A DNA stretch of 64,000 bases from positions 754,857,632-754,921,631 of the forward strand of contig CM057340.1 in NCBI GenBank assembly GCA_030015575.1. The letters run 5' to 3'. Under the pieces are notes generated by a model. It saw only the letters and a list, made by a program, of their open reading frames with translations. It did not search any database and was not told the origin of the DNA. A program made the translations under genes and the position numbers. Positions 36,944-48,495 of the stretch are shown here, in pieces. The stretch comes from Agapanthus africanus (Eukaryota > Streptophyta > Magnoliopsida > Asparagales > Amaryllidaceae). The first letter of the stretch is position 1. Each line of letters opens with the position of its first letter.

Positions 36944-39900
36944 TGTCACGCCCCGCTTACCAGAGTACGCTAAGATAGGCACGTGACAGAGCCAACAATG
37001 CTACCTGTGGATAGGAAATATCCCTCTACAGTCACATTACGGCTGTAGAGATATCAAGAACAATAATAAACAACTATCTAATACATGTCCATGAGCCAGA
37101 ATAACGAGTCAAGAATAAAATAATGCGGAAGCTAAAAGATCCAATACAATAATAAACTGGAATGTACATCCCATAATGCGGGCTCACATCAGGATTGAAA
37201 ATACTGAAAGGAAACTAAACTAAACTAATAACAGGTCCTCACTGCTCGGCCTGTCCACTGAAATGCTCCTACTCGGCTTGCAGCAAAGGTAAACGATCTG
37301 GGCCATGCAAAACCCAGACGTCAATGCGTCATAATATCAAGCAATAATAAAATCAAGGAGTAGCAAGGCATGCAGGTACGAGTACGAATGATAAAACAGG
37401 TATAACAGTAACATACATAAGGACAGTGAAGGGAAAAGGCACAGGTGGGGTGCAGTGAGTAATCTAAACTGTCTACTGGGTTAACCACTCTCAATTCTTT
37501 GAAATCAATTTGATGAATCGTCGATGTAACTTAATAGTATTCCGTGCGTGCCCGGGACCACGGTAAAGATTCTCGGGCTGAATCCGAGACGTGCCGCTAG
37601 GCAGTAAAAGATAGTATGTAAAGACAAATGATGTCAGCAGCATCATTCCGGGGTTGGCCTAGCCCGTAAGACTGGTCAGTAAAGGCATCGAACTGTCGAG
37701 TTACAAGTCAGGTTTCATCATTGATTTCCCCATACCCCCAAGTTATGTGTTCAAGTCAGGTATTGATAAATCTGGAGCTAATGCCAACACAGGATCAAGC
37801 AGGTACAGGTTTGTCTGAATAGACAACAGGAAATGTCCGTAGGGACAACAGGTCAAGGTTGTAGGCATTAGTAACAAGATCGGTATCAAGTCAGGCTGGG
37901 ATATATCAAGTCATGTCAGGTAGTGTACATGGAATCAAATCATGTCAAGTAGTGGTGTATGTATCAAGTCGTGTTAAGTAGTAGTATATCAGGTCATGTC
38001 AGGTAGTGCACAAGTATCAAGTGGGTGCTCATAATCAAACTGTAATAAGTATGGGTACACAAAAACAAGTATGGAGTACTAATATAACAATAAAATAGAA
38101 TAATGTGATATGGTATGCAAATAGATATAAATTCAAAGATATGGATGCACAATTATTGATTAGGGTTACATTTATAGTTCCAATACTAATTAGGATGCAC
38201 TTTATTAAACATGGGGTGTTAATATTACAGTGTTATGTATTAATGTGATCTATAGATGCGGTTATATATATTTTAAATGAGATGGATGCAAACGGTTATC
38301 CGAAAAACAGTAAAGCTGTAAAATGATAATGTAGGATGTACAACTAAGCAATATGTGATGTAAATATTGATATGGATGCAGTATATTGTAATCTAGTATG
38401 TAACAAGATAGGTTTTCATGACCTAGATCTGAAATGATATGAATGGATGTAAACGGAACATCGAAAAGTTATAAAACTAAACATGGGGTGCATGATTTTA
38501 AATACAGATATGATATTTATTTAAATAGGTATATAATGAGTTATATAGCATGTAGCAAGATTAATTTTCCTAGACGGATCAAGAAACGGATGTGTACGGT
38601 ACGTCCGACGTCGGCAAAATGTCGCGACGTACGCACGGCACACGGAACGGGTCCAAATAACGCACGAGGGTGATCACGCAGTCCAGGCACGGTCGCTGGA
38701 TCGTCTGGATCGTCGGCGTCGTCACGGCTCCGGCGAACTACAAAAAGACAGAGATCAAGAATCAAGAAGGAAAGGAAAAGAAAAGAAAAGAAAAGAAAAG
38801 AAAGAGGAAAAAAGGAAAAGGGAGGAAAGTGTTGCTCACTGTGGTCGTGTACGGAGGCGAAGACAGAGAGGGTGAGGGAGTCAACGGCGATGAACGGAGA
38901 TCCGGCGAAGAGGGTTTGATGTAGGGTTTCGGTTAGGGTTTGGGTTTTGTTTGCTGGGGTTTGGGTGCAGGGTGTTGCTGGGTTGTAAGAGGAAGAACAG
39001 AGAAGATAGGGAGAGAAAGGAGATGGTGATGATGGTGGTGTGAGGCTGGGGTTGTCGGCGACGAGGTGGTGCTGGGTTTTGGTTTCTTGGTGTGTGTAGG
39101 GGTGTGTGCAAGGATCTCAGGAGAATGAGGGAGGTGAGGAGGAGTTGGCGAGGGAGAGGATGAAGTTGGCAAGGAGGAGGAGAGGAAGCAGGGATTTTAG
39201 GGTTAGGGTTTGAGAATTGTTGATAGGTTAAAAAGATGGGGCTCGGGGTTTTAAAGTGAAGAAGAAGGAAAAATATAAAACTGTGAAGGGAGGTGACCAC
39301 ACTCGCTGGCGGTGACGAGATCTTCTACAGAAATCGCGAGAGGAGAGAGAGAGAGAGAGCGAGAGGAGAGAGAGGAGGAGGAGAAAGAAATTTGTATGCA
39401 TGTGGAAGAGAGAGAGAGAGAAAGATTACGAGGGGGAGAGAGAAGGGAAGAGAGAAAAAGAAAGAGGAGAGAGGTGAGAGCTCGATGGTGGGACCAGAAG
39501 GAGAGAGAGAGAGAGAGAGAGCTGGGTAGTTAGGATTAATTGATAAAATATTTGTTTGTTAATTTGTTAAAGGTTTAAGATTTTAATTGAAAAGATTTTT
39601 AAGTTATTTAAATTTTTACTCGGTTGATTTTAAAAAAATAAAGATATTAGATTAAATAAATTTGAATTTTGGCGGGATATAAAAAAGTCCAAAACACGTC
39701 CGGATTGGGTCTAAAAATTCAGATTTAAAATATGAAAAATATATGCGACTTTCAAAATTCAAAATGAATGCTCAGGTAACGAAAATGCATACCCCTAAGA
39801 ACGGATGCACGTACGTGCGCGTAGCCATCCAAACACGTCTGTTTCATTGAACGGGACGAGAACAAGATGCGCGGATGCTACCATTGGGTTAGGGGTATCA

Positions 39901-40193
39901 TGCAGGCCATGTTATGAAATTTTAAATTATTTTACGTGACTTAGAATGTTATCTGGTAAAAGATGCAATGTCAGATAAAATGTCAGTATGCACTAAACAT
40001 GAAAATGCACAGTCTACGTAACAAGTTAGGATAATTTATAAATATGAATCAAACAGGTTCAAGTAAGCGGCTCGGGTCGAATGCAAAGTAAAATGTAAAA
40101 TACCATTCTCACCCAAAACACAGTAAATCAAGAAATACCACAATAAGAAAAATACGAGAACTGGAATTGGTATAAATGAACTAGGTTGTTATA
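36944..40193 (-). repeat. Chromovirus compound, LTR b
   Basis: TGTCACGCCCCGCTTACC to GTTGTTATA, 3250 bases, closely similar to LTR a along its whole length and sharing the altered TATA end. It carries the same telo-box-like run (near 38930), AAAAG run (38770-38800) and AG-rich tract (39335-39525). Confidence 0.87.
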
Positions 40194-40214
40194 TTATACC
40201 CAACTACAAAAAGA

Positions 40215-42230
40215 ATTTCGTCCTCGAAATTCCAAGAATAAGAAAGGACAAACAATCAAGAAACTATAAGAATAGATGTAGAAACTTCTGCCGGATTTCA
40301 TCTTCTCATTCCCAAGTTCATGCGAGCGATTTCCCCAAGAAACAAGTACGAGAGGGATAACCTTGTTCTTAAGAACCTTTTCTTTTCAATCCACAATCGA
40401 CATCGGTCGTTCCTCAAAGGTTAAATCTTCCCTTACAGTCAGCTCCGAATGATCCAGCACGTGTGTTTCATCTCGAACATATTTACGGAGTTGAGATACA
40501 TGAAACACGTCATGAACATTCGCCAAAGATTGCGGTAAAGCCAATCGATACGCCATTTCTCCAACACGCTCCAAAATCTCGAAAGGCCCAACGAATCGCG
40601 GACTAAGCTTTTCTCGACTCCCAAAACGAATCACTCCTCTAGTCGGTGATATCTTCAAGAATACTAGATCACCAACAGCGAACTTTACAGGTCTTCTCGA
40701 TATATCGGCCCAACTCTTCTGCCGATCTTGTGCCGCCTTCATATGATTCCGGATAGTATTAACTTTCTCCACTGTTTGCACGATCAAATCTGGTCCCAAC
40801 AATTTTCGTTCTCCAACATCGTCCCAACAAACAGGTGAACGACACTTGCGACCATACAATACTTCGAATGGAGCCATCTGAATAGTCGCCTGAAAACTGT
40901 TATTGTAAGAAAACTCCACCAAGTGTAGATGATCCTACCATGAATCCTTAAAGTCTAACATGCAAGCTCTCAACATGTCTTCAAGAGTTTGGATCGTTCT
41001 CTCCGACTGGCCATCTGTTTGAGGATGATAAGCTGTGTTAAACATCAATCGAGTCCCCAAACTTTCCTGTAAGCTCCTCCAGAAGTGTGATAAGAAACGG
41101 GTATCACGGTCGGACACGATGCTCACCGGTATTCCATGCAATCTTACAATCTCCTGCATGTACCGTTCTGCTAACGTTTACATTGACTAACTAACTCGAA
41201 ATGGTATGAAATGAGCTGCCTTGGTCAATCGATCAACAATCACCCAAACAGCATCGTTGCCCTTTGGACTCCGCGGTAAAGCCGTCACGAAATCCATGGT
41301 TATATGTTCCCACTTCCATTGAAGAATCGGAAGTGGTTGCAATAAACCAGCAACCCTTTGATATTCAGCCTTAACTTGCTGACACACCAAGCACTTCGCT
41401 ACAAAGCGGGCAATCTCCCGTTTCATGCCTTCCCACCAGAAATGCTGTCGTAGATCTCGGTACATCTTCGTGCCTCCTGGATGTACGGAATATGCGGAAC
41501 TATGCGCCTCCTTCATAACTTCTTCGTGAATATCTCCCTTTGGCACACACAAACGACTACCATATCGTAACGAACCATCTTCCTGGATTAACAAGTCCGT
41601 TCGAAGTTCAGCTTCAACTTGTTCTTGAAACTTCTTAAATCTTAGGTCCTGCAATTGCGCTGCTTTAATATTCTCGATCAACGACGATTGTACGTGCAGC
41701 TGCATCAACTGTCCCGAAGAATGCGGTAGCATAATCTCCAAATCGAATCTTCGAAAGTCTTCAATAAGCTCCTTTTGCGCAGTCAACATCTGAATTACTG
41801 GCAACCGACTAAGCGCATTCAGCACAACATTAACTTTCCCCGGATGGTACTTAAGATCAAGATCGTAGTCAGCCATCAACTCCAACCATCTACGCTGCCT
41901 CATATTAAGCTCCTTCTGTGTGAACACATACTTCAGGCTTTTGTGATCGGTGAATAGGTCGACCCTTTCACCCAATAAGTAGTGTCTCCAAATTTTCAAA
42001 GCGAAAATCACAGCTGCTAACTCCAAATCATGAGTTGGGTAATTCTTCTCATGGGTCTTCAACTGTCTCGATGCGTAAGCTATAACCTTCCCATGCTGCA
42101 TCAAAACACATCCCAATCCTTTCCCAGATGCGTCGCTGTGAATCACCAATCCTCCGGAACTGTCAGGCACGGTTAAAATATGAGCAGTTATCAATCTCTG
42201 CTTCAATACCTCAAAAGCTAACGCATATTT
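40215..42230 (-). pseudogene. Chromovirus pol, second partial copy
   Basis: Repeats the 3' half of the pol at 33090-36601: end of RT connection, RNase H, integrase and C-terminal tail. It shares the two in-frame stops after FIPFRVS (near 41185) with the first copy, so both descend from an already defective gene. It is intact at two places where the first copy is damaged: the frame at RFGSREKLSPRFVGPF and the RNase H stop. It is cut at about 42230, inside the RT-RNase H connection, and joined directly to mid-LTR sequence. Confidence 0.87.
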
Positions 42231-42234
42231 ATGT

Positions 42235-43837
42235 ACGGATGTGTACAGTACGTCCGACGTCGGCAAAATATCGCGACGCATGCACGGCACACGGAATGGG
42301 TCCAAATAACGCACGAGGATGATCACGCAGTCCAGGCACGGTCGCTGGGTCGTCTGGATCGTCGGCGTCGTCACGGCTCCGGCGAACTACAAAAAGACAG
42401 AGATCAAGAATCAAGAAGGAAAAGGAAAGAAAAGAAAAGAAAAGAAAGAGGAAGAGGGAGGAAGGGATTGCTCACTGTTGTCATGCACAGGGGCGAAGAC
42501 AGAGAGGGTGAGGGTGTCAACGGCGATGAACGGAGCTCCGGCGAAGAGGGTTTGATGTTAGGGTTTCGGTTAGGGTTTGGGTTTTGTTTGCTGGGGTTTG
42601 GGTGCAGGGTGTTGCTAGGTTGTAGGAGGAAGAACAAAGGAGATAGGGAGAGAAAGGAGATGGTGATGATGGTGGTGTGAGGCTGGGGTCTTCGGCGACG
42701 AGGTGGTGCTGGGTTTTGGTTTCTTAGTGTGTGCAGGGGTGTGTGCAGGGATCTCGGGAGAATGAGGGAGGTGAGGAGGAGTTGGCGAGGGAGAGGATGA
42801 AGTTGGCAAGGAGGAGGAGAGGAAGCTCTGGAGATTTTAGGGTTAGGGTTTGAGAATTGTTGATGGGTTAAAGAGATGGGGCTCGGGGTTTTAAAGTGAA
42901 GAAGAAGGAGAAATATAAAACCATGAAGGGAGGTGACCACACACGCGGGCGGTGACGAGATCTTTTACAGAAATCGCGAGAGGGGGGAGAGAGAGAGAGA
43001 GAGAGGAGAGAGAGATAGAGAGAGGAGGAGAAAGAAATTTGTCTGCATGTGGAAGAGAGAGAGAAAGAGAAAGATTACGAGGGGGAGAGAGAAGGGAAGA
43101 GAGAAAAAGAAAGAGGAGAGAGGTGAGGGCTCGATGGTAGGACCAGAGGGGGGAGAGAGAGAGAGCTGGGTAGTTAGGATTAATTAATAAAATATTTGTT
43201 TGTTAATTTGTTAAAGGTTTAAGATTTTAATTGAAAAGATTTTTAAGTTATTAAAATTTTTATTCGGTTGATTTTAAAAAAATAAAGATATTAAATTAAA
43301 TAAATTTGAATTTTGGCGGTATACAAAAAAGTCCAAAACACGTCCGGGTCGGGTCTAAAAATTCAGATTTAAAATATGAAAAATATATGTTACTTTCAAA
43401 ATTCAAAATGAATACTCAGGTAACGAAAATGCGTACCCCCAAGAACGGATGCACATACATGCGCGTAGCCATCCAAACACGTCCGTTTCACTGAACGGGA
43501 TGAGAACAAGATGTGCGGATGTTATCATGGGGTTAGGGGTATCATGCAGGCCATGTTATGAAATTTTAAATTATTTTACGTGACTTAGAATGTTATCTGG
43601 TAAATGATGCAATGTCAGATAAAATGCCAGTATGCACTAAACATGAAAATGCACAGTCTAAGTAACAAGTCAAGGTAATTCATAAATATGAATCAAACAG
43701 GTTCAAGCAAGCGGGTCGGGTCGAATGCAAAGTAAAATGCAAAATACCATTCGCACCCAAAACAGGGTAAATCAAGAAATACCACAATAAGAAAAATACG
43801 AGAACTGGAATTGGTATAAATGAACTAGGTTGTTACA
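42235..43837 (-). repeat. Chromovirus compound, truncated LTR c
   Basis: Begins at ACGGATGTGTACAGTACG, equivalent to about 31490 in LTR a and 38587 in LTR b, and ends GTTGTTACA at 43837 with the correct CA terminus. The part of the LTR next to the primer site is missing. It contains the telo-box-like run near 42555 and AG-rich tract 42975-43165. Confidence 0.85.
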
Positions 43838-43842
43838 CATGT
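43838..43842. repeat. Target-site duplication CATGT, right
   Basis: Second copy. The following CTTCTTTTCGTTCCCATG continues the interrupted Tekay-like pol end seen at 29758-29847. Confidence 0.9.
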
Positions 43843-43905
43843 CTTCTTTTCGTTCCCATGTTAATTTTGTAAGGTGTTTTTCATCACCCCATTGAGATGG
43901 AAATA
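43843..43905 (-). pseudogene. Tekay-like pol end, displaced piece
   Basis: The minus strand reads KLTWERKED and, joined across the target site to 29847, continues into MRARYPYLFEN. This is the C-terminus of the pol that belongs with the split LTR at 16784-29757. Upstream coding is out of frame and lost after about 43905. Confidence 0.72.
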
Positions 43906-44705
43906 CGCACGCGCTTGTCAGGCATACAACAGATTCCCCCTGCCTAGGTTAGGCAGATATTTATTGATTGCGGGGATCCGAATCTCCGGCAGTCGCGTAC
44001 TAAGTTGCCGTTAATTACCTCTTGCCTTTGGAGCGACGGAACCTCCAATTGACGGGTTAAACTGATCATGCGAACTCAATGTGCCATGTGCGTGTGTTGT
44101 GTTTTGAAAGGGTTTTGAATATATCGGGGGCCTCGTAGAGTTTACGGGGGTGAGGAGCATCTTTAAGACGCATGCATGGCACATGGGCGCTAGACGCCCA
44201 CGGGTCACGTGCCTGGCATGTGGACGCTTGGCGCCCGCAGGTCATGTGCCAGCGCGTGGGCGCTTGGCGCTCGCGGGTCACGTGCACTGCACGCGACCGC
44301 TGAGCGCTAGGCGCCCGCGGGTCATGTGTCATGCACGCGACCGCTAAGCGCTGAGCGCCCGTGAATCCTATGAGGCGCACAGGGGCGCTGAGCATCCGCG
44401 GGTCACGTGCGCAGCACGCGACTGCTGGAAACACCAGCGGAAAAGGGGCTTAGCCCCTGGGCTTGGAGTTGAACTCCGAAGGGTCTTTGGAGTTGAACTC
44501 CTAACAGGGATTATGTATAGATTTGGAGTTAAACCCCTAAAAGGGTTTTGTTTATGGAGTCAAACTCCAACAGATCTTGAATGGAGTTAGACTCCTAGAA
44601 ATATTTGAAGATGATCAGAGGGGACCCTTTTATTCTCCCCTTTAGCCCTAGATCTTCTATTAAGCTTTAGATCTTCCCGAAATGAGATTTTTAGAAAAGG
44701 GTCTC
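43906..44705. other. Relic resembling Tat LTR DNA
   Basis: No gene. 44150-44450 is a GC-rich degenerate repeat of GGGCGC, CGCCC(A/G)CGGGTCA(C/T)GTG blocks. 44450-44600 holds palindromes such as GGAGTTGAACTCC twice. Both compositions match the Tat LTRs at 11627-13881 and 44706-47969, so this is probably part of an older Tat LTR into which the large element inserted. Exact edges are not visible. Confidence 0.5.
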
Positions 44706-45245
44706 TGTTCCCCGCCGAAAACGCGGGAAGAGGCGATAAACTTCTTGCTTGAATTGCGGAGCAGATGCTAATTGGTGCTATCCGTCCACCTCTCCGAAGA
44801 TGCCAAGTTGATTTATGGCATCGTGTATCGAAAGTTTAAACGGATGTGGCCGATGTAGCAGACTTCGTCAGATTCCCCCTCATTTAAGGGTTTTTTTTAT
44901 TGTGGGGACGCTCTTCCCTGCAGGCACAAGCCCCTGCAGTTAATTACGCTACCGCATCGCGGTAACAACTTTCTCCTTCTCCAGATGGTTACTTCGTGTC
45001 GTGTGTGTTTGTTTTGTTTTTGGTTGCCCGTGGATTGTATACGAAAACTAATTTATGTTGTCGTCCGTAGGGCGTGGATTAGTCTAAATCCGTATCTTCT
45101 AAGATTTGGGTTTGGGGGTTGGGTTTAAGGATACGTTAGCCTCTTTTAAGACTAAGATCAACTTAAACGTTTGTTAAGGATACGTTAGTCTAATTTTAGA
45201 CTAACATCAACTTAACGGGATGATTTAGATCCAACAAAAGAGCAT

Positions 45246-45515
45246 TTGGACTCTATTGTTTAGTTTAGGGACATTGCGGTCGATTAGTTTAAGGACATTA
45301 CGGTCCAAGGTTAAGGACATCATAGTCCATGAGTTTAAAGACATCACAGTCAAGGTTAAGGACATCATAGTCCGTGAGTTTAAAGACCTCACAGTCAAGA
45401 TTAAGGACATCATAGTCCGTAAGTTTAAAGACCTCACAGTCAAGGTTAAGGACATCGTAGTCCGTGAGTTTAAAGACCTCACAGTCAAGGTTAAGGACAT
45501 CGTAGTCCGTGAAAC
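45246..45515. repeat. 45-bp tandem repeat in Tat LTR
   Basis: About four to five units of AAGGTTAAGGACATC.TAGTCC joined to GTGAGTTTAAAGACCTCACAGTC, unit starts at 45306, 45351 and so on. The same array is in the 5' LTR from about 63860 to the window edge. A shorter relative, AGTTTAAGGACGTTTCGGTCC, is at 53680-53790. Confidence 0.85.
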
Positions 45516-47178
45516 ATGTGGTTGTTGGGACCCGTCACCTCTCTGAAGACGTTGAAGGATTACAACGACAAATATCAAAGGAGTGAAGAGATGTACCCTT
45601 GAACCGAAGTTGATTTAGGGATCTGTAGTCCAATTTGGAACTAAGATCAATTAATTAGATTATGAGCACATTGGCTCAGTTAAATCTGAATTGAGGACTT
45701 ATGGTCAATTTGGGCTAAGTCCAATTAAATTTGAATTGTTGGCCCCTTGTTAGACCATTAAATATTTGTCTGGGTTCAACCCCCCATTATTTGGCACTGC
45801 TAAAAAGGGGTTCTGACAACATTTTATCTTTGTTGAGTACTGGGCACTCATATGCCATATAGAATGATCAATTTTGGAAGGCAAGGATGTACTTGAGACT
45901 CAATAAAAAGAGAAGTCTTACCTCAGAAGAACTTAGCCAATTTAGGCTAGGGTTGATTTGAATATAGTGTTAAGCACTAACATATATTTTATGGTCATGT
46001 GTTCCCACATGATGCACTGAAAATAGTGTTAAACACTAAGAATAAAATGCTTCAAAAATAGTGTTAAACACTAAAATGGGATTGGTCACGTGGGGCCATG
46101 TGAGGCCTCTGAAGGTGGGGACCAGTCTTCCTTTGTTTTGTTCTCAGAGTATTCAAAGGTGTCAAACACTTAAGTCTTCACAGCCATCATGTGTGGGCAC
46201 GTAACGGGCACCCATGCATTGATTTATTAAAGTGTTTATTAGGGGTCATGTGGGGACACGTGAGGGCGCCCAAAATCGATTCTGCCTTTGGCTTTGTTCA
46301 CTTTATTTTGAGAGTCACATGGGAACACGTGAGGCATTGCCTCTAAGTTTTTCTCTTCTCATTTTGGAGAGTCTGTTTAGGGGTCACGTGGGGGCACGTG
46401 ACCTAGTTTTATTTTTTCTTTTCTGATCATTGAGGATAGGGGTCACGTGTCACCACGTGACCAAGTTCTGTTTTTTCCTCTCTGCTCATTGAGAATGGAG
46501 GTCACGTGTTACCACGTGATCAAGTTCTTTATGTGCATGGAGAGCTTTAAGTCTCTTGTTTTTAAGAATTAAATTCTCTGTAGGGTTAAACCCTAATTAT
46601 GTTTTAGAGGAATTAAATTCCTATGTATGCGGAAGAATTAAATTCTCATATAGGGTTAAACCCTAGTTCTGTCTTGGAGGAATTAAATTCCTATGAATTT
46701 AGGGAGAATTGAATTCTCATGCAGGGTTGAACCCTAATTTTATTTTGGAGGAATTAAATTCCTATGAAATTGGGAGAATTAAATTCTCATATAGGGTTAA
46801 ACCTTAGTTTTATTTGGAGGAATTAAATTCTTATGAATTTGGGATAATTAAATTCTCTAAATTCAATTCTCTCTCTAAGTTTTGGATCTGCATGGCAAAA
46901 TCTCCCCGATGAGAATTAAATTCTCAACTTGTGGGGAGATCTGCTTCTGCAGATCTTCAACCAGAGGAAGAACTAAGTTCTTTTACAGAAGAGTTAAACT
47001 CTTAGACTGAGAATTAAATTCTCTTTTTGTTTTATGGAGCTTTGATCTTTTTCTCCTTTCTCACTTAGGGTTTCTTTTCTTGAGAATTAAATTCTCCTTT
47101 CTTTTCTCTCTGCTATTGTTTTTTCTTCAGAAAATTCCAAGATTCAAAAATTCCTTCTCCTCTCCTTTTCTTGGCTCC

Positions 47179-47186
47179 TATTTATA
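47179..47186 (-). promoter_or_regulatory. LTR sense TATA box (Tat)
   Basis: The minus strand reads TCCTATAAATAGGAGCC, a strong TATA box within the LTR, placed to start the element's own transcript. Confidence 0.6.
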
Positions 47187-47969
47187 GGAGAAAGAAAAGA
47201 ATCAATTTGTTTAGTGAATCTTTCATTGAAAGATTTTGTTTGTTTTTGTAACTAACATGATCTTAGTGAATTTTATTCACCATTGCATTTTTAATCCAGA
47301 AGATCAACTGTTTGTTATTCTTGGTGAATTTTAGGGAAATCTTTCCTTGTATAAAATCTTTCCATAAATTGGTGATTTTTAATCACCATTGGATTTTTAA
47401 TCCAACGGTGCTCCACTTTACAGAGCATAATTCTTTTTTTGTTTGGAAAGATTTAAAGAAATACTTTCCCAGTTAGGGTCTTTGATTTCCCTTAATTAGA
47501 ATTTAATTCTATTAATTCAGAAGGTTTTTAAAGCCCATCACGTGTTGGTACGTGATCCCAATATTTGATCATTGAAATAGAATTTAATTCTATCAGTTAA
47601 AGAGCTAAGAGAACTGTCACGTGTTGGCACGTGACCCTCTTTTATTCAGAATTTAATTCTGCCTTTTAACAGAGCTAAGGGACCTGTCACGTGTTGGCAC
47701 GTGACCCTCTTTTATTCAGAATTTAATTCTGCCTTTTAACAGAGCTAAGGGACCATCATGTGTCAGCACGTGACCCTTGGTCACGTGTGAGCACGAGATG
47801 CACCATTGGGGTCTTTCCTTAGCTGTTTTGTTATATTTTTGTTTGATTAGAATTTAATTCTATAAAGTAGAGATCACAGGAAACTATCACGTGTCAACAA
47901 GTGACCCTTGGTCACATGTGAACACGTGATACCTCATTGAGGTATTTCCTGATATTTTATCAGGGAACA

Positions 47970-47982
47970 AATGCCCCCACAG
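47970..47982 (-). promoter_or_regulatory. Polypurine tract of the large Tat element
   Basis: The plus strand AATGCCCCCACAG follows the LTR end GGGAACA; the minus strand therefore reads TGTGGGGGCATT then TGTTCCC. Same motif as 11613-11626. Confidence 0.82.
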
Positions 47983-48083
47983 CGTTGTTCTCACGTGTCT
48001 GCACGTGAGTGCAACGCTGTCACCTTTGTGACCGTTGGATCTGTCTAAGGAATAGGCGAGATGAGCCGTTTCCCATCACATCC

Positions 48084-48090
48084 TATAAAT
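48084..48090 (+). promoter_or_regulatory. Antisense TATA box just inside the polypurine tract
   Basis: TATAAAT in CACATCCTATAAATGCCAGC, 115 bases from the LTR. The 47970-48095 segment aligns with the reverse complement of 11500-11626, including GTGACCGTTGGATCT, so the promoter is shared by both Tat elements while the genes behind it differ. Confidence 0.62.
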
Positions 48091-48495
48091 GCCAGCGTCC
48101 CTTCAGAAGCGCCTCCTCTTTGTTCATCTTCTTCCTTGCTTTCTTTTTCCTCTGAGAATTTAATTCTCTTTCCCAGAGCTTAGTTCTCTGTCATGTATGA
48201 GAAATGCCGCTTTATCTTCCAATCAAGGCTTGTGCTCACGTGTTGTGCATGCGGGGCTCTGCTGGATGGGGACGTTTCATTTTCCTGATCTGATTCCAAT
48301 GCGTCATTGGATTTCATTTCCAACGCTCTCCCCTTTTTTTCGGGCTTTGAGAATAGTCCCACCATGCACAACATTTTTTTTGCATAGCATTAAATGCTCT
48401 CCTTTATAACCTGAAACCATGCCTTTCTTCCCTTCCTCACAGAGAAACCCATTTATACCTTAAGGTGATCATCTTTAAGAAACTGATCAATCGCT

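Larger units (their letters stand above)
29848..43837 (-). mobile_element. Three-LTR chromovirus compound, 14 kb
   Basis: Order on the plus strand: LTR (29848-33076), internal with pol (33077-36943), LTR (36944-40193), partial internal (40194-42230), truncated LTR (42235-43837), all in the same minus orientation and bounded by one CATGT duplication. Both internal parts lack gag; the second also lacks protease, most of RT and the primer site. Lineage is chromovirus, Tekay/Del-like, from the RT, integrase and C-terminal chromodomain-type tail. Not autonomous. Confidence 0.85.
44706..47969 (-). repeat. Tat 3' LTR, 3264 bp
   Basis: The plus strand begins TGTTCCCCGCC and ends CAGGGAACA, giving a 7-base terminal inverted repeat TGTTCCC/GGGAACA. 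The left 700 bases match the 5' LTR start at 63306-64000 almost base for base. The right edge abuts the polypurine tract complement. It contains a 45-base tandem repeat (45246-45515), paired CACGTG dyads and a dense series of short palindromes (45960-47530). Confidence 0.85.

Noticed and set aside
44150..44434. ORFs with repeated RLA/GH and PRA motifs
   Set aside because: Products of the GC-rich degenerate repeat; no conserved protein family recognised.
45225..45578. Minus- and plus-strand ORFs over the 45-base LTR repeat
   Set aside because: The repeated peptide is only the translation of a tandem repeat whose unit is a multiple of three.
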